In this document: positions 1 through 9,816 of the stretch, piece by piece
Position numbering within the stretch: position 1 is the first letter of the stretch
Layout of the letters: each line of letters starts with the position of its first letter
Origin: Prochlorothrix hollandica PCC 9006 = CALU 1027
Lineage (GTDB): Bacteria; Cyanobacteriota; Cyanobacteriia; Prochlorotrichales; Prochlorotrichaceae
Assembly (NCBI RefSeq): GCF_000332315.1
Contig: NZ_KB235933.1
Span: 933,290-997,289 of the forward strand
Reading direction: 5' to 3'
Length of the DNA stretch: 64,000 nucleotides
Notes under the pieces: model-generated
The model's database searches: none
The model's input: the letters and a program-made list of their open reading frames with translations, nothing else
What the model was told of the DNA's origin: nothing
Program-made: the position numbers and the translations under genes

Positions 1-122
1 CGCTCCAGTTGCTCCGTCGTGAACTGGTAGTGACAGGATTTACACTTAAACCGCTGAGTTTCCCCAACAAACCCATTTTTCACAAAGTGAGGGTGATCAC
101 ATTTCGGGCAGCACTTAGGCAT
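1..122 (-). CDS. Transposase N-terminal zinc-ribbon fragment (cut by window edge)
   Basis: The reverse strand opens with an ATG at 122 and reads MPKCCPKCDHPHFVKNGF and onward for 40 codons to the window edge. Two CxxC pairs (CCPKC and CKSC) form a zinc ribbon, followed by a basic stretch. This is the usual start of IS1-like (InsA-type) or related cyanobacterial transposases, where the ribbon binds DNA. The rest lies outside the window, so completeness and IS family cannot be judged. It diverges from the chemoreceptor gene. Confidence 0.6.
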   Translation of the reverse strand, partial: MPKCCPKCDHPHFVKNGFVGETQRFKCKSCHYQFTTEQLE

Positions 123-236
123 GAGACTCTCCTTTACGCTAAACTCCGTAATCTATTTTAGCTCATCATTATCTGATTGAAACTCTCAAAAATTCTGTAT
201 AGACTGGGAGGGGTTGTAAAATTCTATATAAAAGCC

Positions 237-2111
237 ATGTTAAAAAGAACTCTGACTAACGTTCAAGCTAAAATGCTCACTCTGTTAGTGGGCAGTACGG
301 TGATTCCAGTGGCCCTAGTGGGCGGTTATGGTATTTATTCTTCAACTCAAGCCCTATTTCAGGCTGCTGTTGCTGAACAACAAGCCCATGTCCATGAACA
401 AGGCCAAAAAGCATCTGCCTTTCTCCAGGGTGTTGATTTCGATCTCAACTTCCTCGGCCAAGTTCCCCCCATCCAAGGCATTGTCCGTGCCCGTGCCAAC
501 AATGGGATTGATCCCCTCGATCGATCCAGTTATGACCTGTGGGTACAACGTCTCGACGTGATCTTTTTGGCGATGGTGGAATCTAAACCCTATTACTTTA
601 AGTTGCGTTACATTGACGAAGTGGGCCAAGAAATGAGTTCGATTGAGCGAATTAATGGTCAGTCTGTGGTTTCATCCCAACGATACAATGTCCAATCAGA
701 AACCTATTTTCAGGAAGCTCTCAAATTAGCTCCCGGCAAGATTTATGTGAGTCCGATTTTCCTATATCGAGACAATGGTCGGTTGGTTGAACCCCATCGT
801 CCTGTGATTCAATACGCCAGTGTGATTTTTGACCCTGGGGGTGTACGGCGGGGTGTGTTGGTCATTGATGCGGAAGCCAATGAATTTATTGATTTAGTGC
901 GTCAGGCCAATGTTAATGCGGCCACAGAAATCCTGATGACTAACCCAGCAGGTTACTACATTTCTAATCCCGATAGTCGTAAGCAATGGGGAGGGGAGTT
1001 GGGCACTGAAGTGAAGCTAACTTCGGACTATCCTGAGGCTGTAGCTTCCCAGATTTTGAATGAAGAAGAAGGTTATATTTCTCGGGTTGACGGTGATATT
1101 CTGGCCTTCACGACCTTTTATACTGATACTGATACTGATCAGAAAAATGCGTTTAAGATTATTTACAAAACCCCCCAAAAAGTTGTCTTGCGTTCGCTGG
1201 ACTCTTTTAAGTTGTTTTCCGTTCTTATTCTCATTGTGTCTAGTGGGCTGTCGTTAGCCATTTGTTTATGGAGAATGCGGCAAATCCAAACAGCGGTTCA
1301 GCAGTTAATTAACCAGGTGGCCAGTGCGTCCCAGGAAATTGTGACAACCATGGTGGAACAGGAAACAGTGGCGGCTAACCAGTCTACGGCGGTGCAGGAA
1401 ACCACCAGTACCATGGCCCAACTGAATACCGCTTCACGGCAGTCGGAGCAACAGGCGGCGATCGCCGTCCAGACGGCCCAGAATGCGTTAGACACGGCAG
1501 AGGAGGGCAACCGATCGGTGGGGGAAACCTTGGCGGGGATGGTGGAGGTGACCGATCGGGTCAACACGATCGCCAACGGCATCACAGGGCTGAGTGGCCA
1601 AGCTCGCAAAATTGGTACCATTTCTCAACTGGTGTCGGAAATTGCCAACCAAACCAATATGTTGGCCCTCAATGCGGCGGTGGAGGCGGTGCGGGCGGGG
1701 GACAATGGTAAAGGCTTTGCGGTGGTGGCTTCAGAAATTCGCCTCTTAGCCGATGAAAGTCGCCAATCTGCCGACGATATTAGTCAGATTGTGTCTACGA
1801 TCCAAAAGGAAATCCAGGCCACGGAATTAGCCACGAAAGAAGGAAAAAAGACCGTGGAGTTCAACATGGAAGTTGCCCAACGCACGGCTCGATCCTTTGC
1901 GGGGGTGACGGCGGGTTTAAGTGATGTGGCCTTTGGGAGTCAACAAATTGCCCTGAGTTTGAAGCAACAGGCCAATGCCATCCAGCAGGTGGTGGAGGCT
2001 ATGGGGATGCTTAATGCGGGGGCGAAGGAAACCGCCATGGGTTTAGGTCAGACCCGCGTGGGTACGGAGCAACTGAATGAGGCGGCGGGTCAACTCCAGG
2101 ATATGTTTTAG
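237..2111 (+). CDS. Methyl-accepting chemotaxis protein with extracytoplasmic Cache sensor
   Basis: A membrane chemoreceptor expected to sense a small ligand outside the cytoplasm and signal to a CheA-type kinase. From the chosen ATG it has 624 residues. A first membrane helix lies at about 13-35 ([19 protein letters not shown]). A Cache-like sensor follows at about 40-320, then a second helix near 330-350. No clear HAMP domain is visible. The cytoplasmic signalling helix carries the conserved hairpin tip ([17 protein letters not shown], then [15 protein letters not shown]). The frame is open back to a TTG at 177, but the ATG at 237 gives a standard short N-terminus. No che genes lie beside it. 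Family assignment is secure; the ligand is unknown. Confidence 0.9.
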   Translation: MLKRTLTNVQAKMLTLLVGSTVIPVALVGGYGIYSSTQALFQAAVAEQQAHVHEQGQKASAFLQGVDFDLNFLGQVPPIQGIVRARANNGIDPLDRSSYDLWVQRLDVIFLAMVESKPYYFKLRYIDEVGQEMSSIERINGQSVVSSQRYNVQSETYFQEALKLAPGKIYVSPIFLYRDNGRLVEPHRPVIQYASVIFDPGGVRRGVLVIDAEANEFIDLVRQANVNAATEILMTNPAGYYISNPDSRKQWGGELGTEVKLTSDYPEAVASQILNEEEGYISRVDGDILAFTTFYTDTDTDQKNAFKIIYKTPQKVVLRSLDSFKLFSVLILIVSSGLSLAICLWRMRQIQTAVQQLINQVASASQEIVTTMVEQETVAANQSTAVQETTSTMAQLNTASRQSEQQAAIAVQTAQNALDTAEEGNRSVGETLAGMVEVTDRVNTIANGITGLSGQARKIGTISQLVSEIANQTNMLALNAAVEAVRAGDNGKGFAVVASEIRLLADESRQSADDISQIVSTIQKEIQATELATKEGKKTVEFNMEVAQRTARSFAGVTAGLSDVAFGSQQIALSLKQQANAIQQVVEAMGMLNAGAKETAMGLGQTRVGTEQLNEAAGQLQDMF

Positions 2112-2112
2112 G

Positions 2113-2162
2113 GCTGACCGCTGCCAGCGGGACAAGACTAACAGGACAGTGATCCCAGCTTA
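2113..2162. repeat. R4 repeat fragment
   Basis: This matches one end of the R4 family seen complete at 39123, 47770 and 51911: CGCTGCCAGCGGGACAAGA, then a GGACAGTG block. Only about 50 bp remain directly after the chemoreceptor stop codon. Confidence 0.5.
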
Positions 2163-2164
2163 GG

Positions 2165-2214
2165 TCGATCGCCGTGGTCGATCGCCGTGGTCGATCGCCG
2201 TGGTCGATCGCCGT
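2165..2214. repeat. 13-bp tandem repeat built on a HIP1-like core
   Basis: Four successive units of TCGATCGCCGTGG, the last one incomplete. The unit contains CGATCGCC, close to the HIP1 octamer. No coding frame is supported here. Confidence 0.85.
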
Positions 2215-2232
2215 TTGAGAGGGGTGGGCGAC

Positions 2233-2310
2233 TACAGCAGTCCGAGATGGGTTGTGTGGTATGCCCCCGGAGGGGGCGCACCACGTAAGGGGTTTCAGCG
2301 ATCGAGATCC
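2233..2310. mobile_element. R1 element, truncated on its right side
   Basis: It begins TACAGCAGTCCGAGATGGG and follows the R1 consensus through the central GC-rich hairpin to GATCC. It stops where an R2 end (GTAACCGTTCAGG) begins, so about 25 bp including the right terminal repeat are missing. Confidence 0.7.
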
Positions 2311-2618
2311 GTAACCGTTCAGGGGGGGTACGAAGTTAGGTAACTATTCAGGGGGAAAGTGAGTAGGGTTTCAGCCCCACGATCGCCGGTCAGAGCCGGA
2401 TCAACGGGGTGCATTTCACCTGGGAACCCTCGACCTCGGGTAGGGTTCTCGCCCCCGTGCCGACCCTCTTGGGGACCCCCAACCGGGGCAACCACGGGGG
2501 GATTGCCCCTACCAACATCGGTAAACTCACCCCAGGGAAATGGACCCTCTCAAATCGCCTAAGGTCTGTTATCTAGAGCCTGAAACCCTCATTCTCCTGT
2601 GGATCCCTGAATAATTAC
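2311..2618 (+). mobile_element. R2 element copy A, preceded by a duplicate R2 left end
   Basis: The full element spans 2340-2618. It starts GTAACTATTCAGGGGG and ends CCCTGAATAATTAC, with the family interior between them. Immediately upstream, 2311-2339 is a second 29-bp left-end sequence (GTAACCGTTCAGGGGGG), so two left ends sit head to tail. No transposase is encoded. No flanking duplication is visible for this copy. Confidence 0.75.
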
Positions 2619-4148
<1,530 letters not shown>

Positions 4149-4270
4149 TACTAGGGAGATTAGCCCCTGGAATCTGGGTTCTAATCTTCACGTTGCCCTA
4201 GCATCCCCTTCGATCTATCCCGGTTATCTAGCCGCTGGGTGGATGTCGGGTTTGTCCTAGGGTTGAGATG

Positions 4271-4307
4271 AAGGCGGTGAGGGTCTGTGGATTACCTCAT
4301 CGCCTTT
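4271..4307 (+). terminator. Possible rho-independent terminator of enolase
   Basis: AAGGCGGTGAGG pairs with CCTCATCGCCTT across a 12-nt loop. This gives a stem of about 12 bp with one G-T wobble, and a short T-run overlaps the 3' arm. It lies 122 bp after the stop codon, so the assignment is tentative. Confidence 0.45.
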
Positions 4308-4338
4308 GTGCATTCAACGTCTGACGTAGAACCGTTTC

Positions 4339-4653
4339 AGGCAAGGGTCTTATGCTTCAAATAAGGAGCTTAAGATTTAACTAAACCTCAAATAAGCAGT
4401 TTAAGCTGCAAAAAAGGGGTTTAATCTGCAAATAAGCGGTTGACACTTCAGGCAAGGGGTCGGCGCTTCAGGCAAGGGGTTTAAAGCCCTTGTCCAAGGT
4501 TTTCCCGATCCTTAAATAAGGGGTTTAATCTGCAAATAAGAGGCTTACGCTTCAGGTCAGGGGCTTAACCTTTAGGCAAGGCGCTTAATCTTTAAATAAA
4601 GAGCTTCATCTTCAGACAAGGGGCTTAAGCTTTAGGCAAGGGGCTTAAGCCCC
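4339..4653. repeat. 20-bp tandem array, 14 units
   Basis: Fourteen degenerate units of exactly 20 bp, with a consensus near AGGCAAGGGGCTTAAGCTTC. Unit starts are 4339, 4359, 4390, 4410, 4430, 4450, 4470, 4514, 4534, 4554, 4574, 4594, 4614 and 4634. Only an 11-bp gap (4379-4389) and a 24-bp gap (4490-4513) break the phase. Several units contain the palindrome GCTTAAGC. Similar GGCTTAAGCCC pieces recur around 55400-55445 and 55733-55790. It encodes no plausible protein. Confidence 0.9.
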
Positions 4654-4733
4654 TTGTCTAAGGTTCCCCCAGTCCTAGGATCGAGGGTGCTATCCCCCAG
4701 TAGCGGGAGTCCTTGCTAAGATTGAACGAAGTT

Positions 4734-4836
4734 TACAGCAGTCCGATATGGGTTGTGTGGTGTGCGCCCTCCGGGCGCACGCCATACCAAGGGTTTCAGC
4801 CATCGAGATCCTTACAACTGATTTAGGATTGCTGTA
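4734..4836. mobile_element. R1 element, complete 103-bp copy
   Basis: Runs from TACAGCAGTCC to GGATTGCTGTA, so the two ends are imperfect inverted repeats. The centre is a strong GC hairpin (GCGCCCTCCGGGCGC). It is non-coding and lies between the 20-bp array and the GGDEF-EAL gene. Confidence 0.8.
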
Positions 4837-5050
4837 TAGCATGGGCCTCATGATTTACCCTCAATGCCTGCCCTGGGAGGTTTAGTGTTGGATTGGTGGG
4901 TATTTTGTTTGCGTTAAGGGTTAGACAGCCCCTGGGTTGGTCTAGATCCCCAGCAGATTGCCTGAGGTGTTGGTCTAAACCCATCGTTACTGGCCAGAGA
5001 TTGCCCGTCTTCCGACTGGTATTGCCCCTAATTGTGGATCTTAGAAGGAA

Positions 5051-8000
5051 TTGGTTCAGCCCCCCGTGAGCAATCTTAGCCCCAGCCCTGGGTGTGCAAC
5101 GTCCCCCCTTGCTTTCCCGGATCCCCCGCCTCTGTTTGTTGCCAGCTTTGTGGTGAACTATGCACCGCGATCGACGGCCTTTCCCTGGCGTATCACCGAG
5201 GCTGACTCCACCGCCCAACTGCTGTTCCAGTGTTTTCCAGAACCGGGCGGTTCTTTCCCCTTGGCTGCCCTGGGGTGGGAATTGGCTCCCCCTCTGTTGC
5301 GTTGTCTTCAGCAATGCCTCTGGCATAACCGAACCCTGTCCTTTAGCCCAGGGTGGTCTACAGCCCTACCTGATATGACCCTAATCCTTAGTCCCCAACC
5401 CAACCCAGACGCTTCCCAGTCCGGCTCTTTGAGTAGTCTAGGAGCCAGAACCCAGGTGACCGGCCATCTCTACAGCCATAGTGTCCTCTACCACGGCTTG
5501 GGCACGGGTGGGTCTGGGGGGTTGGTGGGTGGTCTGGGATCCCAGCGAGTCAGTAATTTTTCCAGTCTCAAGTTTGTAGCCGAAATGGCCTTGGCCATTG
5601 CTGCTGCTCCCACCGCCGATCGTGCCCTATCCCTAGCCCTGGAGTGCATTTGTCAGTTCACCGGCTGGCACTATGGGGAGGTGTGGCTGCCCCAAGCGGA
5701 TCAGACCTTAGCCTCCAGCGCCCCGATCCTCACCTGTAGTCCCATTTGGCATAGTCACGATCCCCTCTATTGGCAACAGTTTCGTCAAGTCAGCCTCCAA
5801 ACCACCTTTGTTCAGGGGGAAGGGTTGCCCGGTCGGGTCTGGCAGGCGCAACAGCCGGAATGGATCCGTGATGTGGGTTTAAACTCCCCCGCCTTTTTTC
5901 TGCGGGCTAACATCACCAAAATTACGGGGTTGCGATCGGGCTTGGGAGTCCCCATTTTAGGGGATGGGCAGGTGCTGGCGGTGATGGTGTTTTTCATGCT
6001 GGATCAGCGCCAGGAAGATGAAGATTTGGTGGCGTTGGTGTCTACCTTGGCCACCCACATTGGCAGTGTCGTCCAGCGGAAACAGGTGCAAATGATTCTG
6101 CACACCAGTGAAGCCCGTCTCCAGTCTCTGTTTGCCTCCTTGCCCGGTTTTGTCTTTCGCCGCAGTGTGACGGATCTAGGGATGATGCAATACCTGAGCC
6201 AGGGCTGTTTGGAGCTAACGGGCTATGAACCGGAAGTTTTGATAGCCCGCACCAGTGCTGGAGATCAGCCCGCTTACCAACAGATCGTTCACCCGGACGA
6301 TCGCCCCCTCATTGCCGCCACCATTCAGGGGGTCCTGGGTAGCAAGGATTGTTATGTGGTGGAATATCGGATTCGCACGGTGCAGGGCCAAGAACGGTGG
6401 TTTTGGGAAAAGGGGTGTTGTTGTTTTGCTGACCAGGGGGAGGTGGTGAACCTGGAGGGGTTCATTACGGATATCAGCGATCGCAAACAGGCCGAACTGA
6501 CCCTGCAAAATCAACAGGCTTTTTTGCATTTGGTTCTGGATACCATTCCCCAGGCAGTATTCTGGAAGGATCGGCAGTCGGTGTATCTGGGGGGTAACCG
6601 CCAGTGGCTCCAGGATGTGGGGCTAGCCAACTCGGGCGCGGTGCAGGGTAAAACCGATGGGGATTTCCATCCGCCGGCGGTGGCCCAGCAGTATGTGGCC
6701 AACGATCAACGGGTCATGGCGACGGAAACGCCCCTGCTCCATCAAGTCCGTAGCTATCGCCGCAGTGATGGCCAAATTATTTATAAGGACACCTCTAAAG
6801 TTCCCCTCTATGATGCGGCCCAAAATTTACTGGGGATCCTGGGTACCTATGAAGATATTACGGAACGCCGCCAAGCGGAGTTGGCGTTGGTACAGCGGGA
6901 ACGTTATATGGCCACCATTGTGCAGGTGCAAACCCTACTGTTGAACCTAGCCACCAATCCCATTGCCCACCATCAAATCCTCCAATCCCTGGGGCAGGTG
7001 AGCGGGGCCGATCGGGCCTATTGGGTGGAAGTGCAGTGGGATGATGACTATAACCCCGTCATGGATCCCCAGGGCCTGTGGGTCGCTGCTGCCGTTGGGG
7101 AAAATGCAGCCCTAGGGGATGCCTTGGACCTCCCGGATCTCGCGCTTCCCCCCCTAAGCCGCCCAACCTGTCCCCTGGAGTGGGACGCGGTGGCCCAGCA
7201 AATCTGCTCTTTAGTCCAGGGCCAACCCATTAATTGCGCCGTGGTCGATCTGATCGCAGAGGGGGTGATCCGCCCGGGTCAGTCGGCTTGGCAACCTGGG
7301 GAGATCCAGGCCGTTCTCCTGTTGCCCCTGATGGTGCATGGTCAGTTTTTCGGGTTTTTGGGGTTTGAAAATCACCGGGAACCGACCCCCTGGCCAGAGG
7401 CAGAAGTCCACATCCTCCAAGCTGCCGCCCTGTCCGTTGCCCTGATGCAGGAACATAACCAAGCCCTAAAATCCCTAGGCAAAGCCGAAGCTAAATACCG
7501 CAGTATTTTTGAGAATGCCGTGGAGGGAATTTTTCAAAGTACCCCTGAGGGCAATTACTGTACCGTGAACCCCATGTTGGCTAACCTCTATGGCTACGAT
7601 TCCCCTGAGGAATTGGTGGCTCAAGTGCAGGATGTGGGGGCACAACTGTATGTGAATCCTGAGGATCGCCAGATGTTTGTGGCCCAGATGCAGCGGGATG
7701 GGCTGGTGCGGGGGTTTGAAGCGCCGGTGCGCCGTAAGGATGGCCAGGTGATCTGGATCTCGGAATATGCCCGCGCCATCCATGACGATCGAGGGCAGAT
7801 TGTGGGCTATGAGGGGACGGTGCAGGATATTACCGATCGCAAACAAGCTGAAGATAATCTGCGTAACCGCGATCGCCTGCTCCAAGGGTTGGCCCAGGCC
7901 ACCCAATGCCTGCTGACTAATCCGGAGATAGCGGTGGCGATGCCCATGGTGCTCCAGGTGTTGGGGGAGGCCACCGATGCCGATCGGGTTTATCTCTATG

Positions 8001-9727
8001 AAAACCACCCCCATCCCCGCACCCACGAACCGGCCATGACCCTGCGCTATGAGTGGTGCGCCCCCGGCATTGCCCCCAGCATCACCCAACCCCACTGGCA
8101 GAACTTGCCCTACAGCAGCTTTGGTCTAGACCGGTGGTATCAGCAGTTTGAGGCGGGACAGATCGTCAGTGGCTCTGTCAAAGATTTCCCCCTCCCTGAA
8201 CAAACCCTCCTCAGCCGGGATCAGATCCTGAAAATTTTGATGGTGCCGGTGTTTGTGGATGAGGGGCTGTGGGGCTATATCGGCTTTGATGACTGCCGGG
8301 GAGATAAGGATTGGAATACGGGGGAGGCCACCATCCTCACCACCCTGGCCGCTAGTTTGGGGGTTGCGCTCAAGCGCCAGGAAACGGAACAAACCATGGA
8401 GTATCAAGCTTTCCATGATGATTTAACGGCGTTGCCGAACCGGGTCTTTTTTAACCAAAGCCTGCCCCTGGCCCTGGAGCAGGCGCGGCAGCGCCAAGAA
8501 CTAGTCGCTGTGATGTTTTTGGATCTCGATCGCTTTAAGACCATTAACGATAGTCTGGGTCATGCCATTGGCGATCGCTTGCTGCAACAGGCCACTAGCC
8601 GTATTCTCTCAGTTTTGCGCAAAACAGATGTGATTGCTCGCTGGGGCGGCGACGAGTTCACCCTCTATCTCCCAGATATCCAGTCCCCCGCACAAGTGAG
8701 CACCTGTTGTCGCCGTCTGCTGGAGGTGCTGCGTCCCTCCATTTTCATCGATCACCACGAACTCCACATCAGCGCCAGCATTGGCATCGCCCTCTATCCC
8801 CAGGATGGTGCCGACGCGGCCATTCTCCTCAGCCATGCGGACATGGCCATGTATCGGGTCAAGGAACAGGGGCGCAACCATTTCCAGTTTTTCCAAGGGG
8901 GCATGAACTCCCAAGCCTCGAAGGAACTGATCCTAGAGCAGGATCTGCACCAAGCCCTGAAACATCACCAGTTTCACCTGTGTTATCAACCCAGGGTTGA
9001 TGCCCAAACGGGGAAAATCCTGCAAATGGAAACTCTGTTGCGCTGGACTCATCCAAAATCAGGTGTAGTTTCTCCAGGCACTTTTATTAAGCTGGCAGAG
9101 GCTAATGGCTTAATGGTGCCCATTGGGGAGTGGGTGTTGCGATCGGCCTGTGCCCAAGCCCAGCGCTGGAACGCCATGGGTTTTGGGGTGCGGGTGGCGG
9201 TGAACCTGTCCCCTCGCCAGTTCCGAGATACCCAACTGGTGACTACGATTTGCCAAATCCTGGCGGAAACGGGTTTAGATCCGGTCTGCTTAGAGCTAGA
9301 AATCACAGAATCGATGGTTATGGCTGATACTAAGTTTACGGTGGCTGTTTTACAGGAATTAGAGGAAATGGGGGTGCGCTTGGCTCTGGATGATTTTGGG
9401 ACGGGGTATTCGGCCTTAAGCTGTCTCAAACAGTTTCCCCTCCACACTCTCAAAATCGATCAGTCGTTTGTCCAGGGGTTACCCGGTGATCCGAAGGATA
9501 TGGCGATCGTCTCGACGATTATCGCGTTGGGCCAGGGGTTGGGGTTGCAGGTGGTGGCGGAGGGGGTGGAAACTCCCGATCAGTTGCGCTGTCTCCAGAC
9601 TCTGGGCTGTGAGGAGTTGCAGGGCTTTTTGCTCAGTCCCGGTCTCCTGGCGGCGGAAGCCACCCAGTTACTGCGGGAAACGGAGGGCTATCTACCGCTG
9701 GCAACAGAAATACTAGACCAGGCTTGA
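5051..9727 (+). CDS. Multi-sensor GGDEF-EAL protein (c-di-GMP cyclase/phosphodiesterase)
   Basis: A 1558-residue cytoplasmic signalling protein. After a glycine-rich N-terminal region come GAF (about 180-345), PAS (355-480), PAS (485-610), GAF (615-800), PAS (810-940), GAF (945-1110), GGDEF (1115-1280) and EAL (1300-1550). The cyclase active site RWGGDEF is intact, and RKTD five residues upstream is a proper inhibitory I-site. The EAL domain has ETLLRW in place of EALLRW but keeps NLSPRQF, the ELEITES glutamate, LALDDFGTGYS, KIDQSFV and VVAEGVET, so phosphodiesterase activity is plausible. The start is uncertain: TTG at 5051 abuts an AGAAGGAA, and GTG at 5066 would give better spacing. The signals sensed cannot be read from the sequence. 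Confidence 0.9.
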   Translation: MVQPPVSNLSPSPGCATSPLAFPDPPPLFVASFVVNYAPRSTAFPWRITEADSTAQLLFQCFPEPGGSFPLAALGWELAPPLLRCLQQCLWHNRTLSFSPGWSTALPDMTLILSPQPNPDASQSGSLSSLGARTQVTGHLYSHSVLYHGLGTGGSGGLVGGLGSQRVSNFSSLKFVAEMALAIAAAPTADRALSLALECICQFTGWHYGEVWLPQADQTLASSAPILTCSPIWHSHDPLYWQQFRQVSLQTTFVQGEGLPGRVWQAQQPEWIRDVGLNSPAFFLRANITKITGLRSGLGVPILGDGQVLAVMVFFMLDQRQEDEDLVALVSTLATHIGSVVQRKQVQMILHTSEARLQSLFASLPGFVFRRSVTDLGMMQYLSQGCLELTGYEPEVLIARTSAGDQPAYQQIVHPDDRPLIAATIQGVLGSKDCYVVEYRIRTVQGQERWFWEKGCCCFADQGEVVNLEGFITDISDRKQAELTLQNQQAFLHLVLDTIPQAVFWKDRQSVYLGGNRQWLQDVGLANSGAVQGKTDGDFHPPAVAQQYVANDQRVMATETPLLHQVRSYRRSDGQIIYKDTSKVPLYDAAQNLLGILGTYEDITERRQAELALVQRERYMATIVQVQTLLLNLATNPIAHHQILQSLGQVSGADRAYWVEVQWDDDYNPVMDPQGLWVAAAVGENAALGDALDLPDLALPPLSRPTCPLEWDAVAQQICSLVQGQPINCAVVDLIAEGVIRPGQSAWQPGEIQAVLLLPLMVHGQFFGFLGFENHREPTPWPEAEVHILQAAALSVALMQEHNQALKSLGKAEAKYRSIFENAVEGIFQSTPEGNYCTVNPMLANLYGYDSPEELVAQVQDVGAQLYVNPEDRQMFVAQMQRDGLVRGFEAPVRRKDGQVIWISEYARAIHDDRGQIVGYEGTVQDITDRKQAEDNLRNRDRLLQGLAQATQCLLTNPEIAVAMPMVLQVLGEATDADRVYLYENHPHPRTHEPAMTLRYEWCAPGIAPSITQPHWQNLPYSSFGLDRWYQQFEAGQIVSGSVKDFPLPEQTLLSRDQILKILMVPVFVDEGLWGYIGFDDCRGDKDWNTGEATILTTLAASLGVALKRQETEQTMEYQAFHDDLTALPNRVFFNQSLPLALEQARQRQELVAVMFLDLDRFKTINDSLGHAIGDRLLQQATSRILSVLRKTDVIARWGGDEFTLYLPDIQSPAQVSTCCRRLLEVLRPSIFIDHHELHISASIGIALYPQDGADAAILLSHADMAMYRVKEQGRNHFQFFQGGMNSQASKELILEQDLHQALKHHQFHLCYQPRVDAQTGKILQMETLLRWTHPKSGVVSPGTFIKLAEANGLMVPIGEWVLRSACAQAQRWNAMGFGVRVAVNLSPRQFRDTQLVTTICQILAETGLDPVCLELEITESMVMADTKFTVAVLQELEEMGVRLALDDFGTGYSALSCLKQFPLHTLKIDQSFVQGLPGDPKDMAIVSTIIALGQGLGLQVVAEGVETPDQLRCLQTLGCEELQGFLLSPGLLAAEATQLLRETEGYLPLATEILDQA

Positions 9728-9816
9728 AATCCGCATCGGGTTCGGGTCTGGCTCAGAATTCCTAACCTTTGGTTGCTTGGGTTAAACTAGGGAAAGTATG
9801 TTGGGGGAAGTTTCTG

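Noticed and set aside
2359-2562. ORF inside R2 copy A (and similar frames in copies B, E and F)
   Set aside because: The frame is not conserved among R2 copies (lengths and starts differ). The element is best read as non-coding.
4339-4653. CRISPR array
   Set aside because: Units are directly adjacent 20-mers that vary in sequence. There are no unique spacers of 30-40 bp, no constant repeat and no cas genes.
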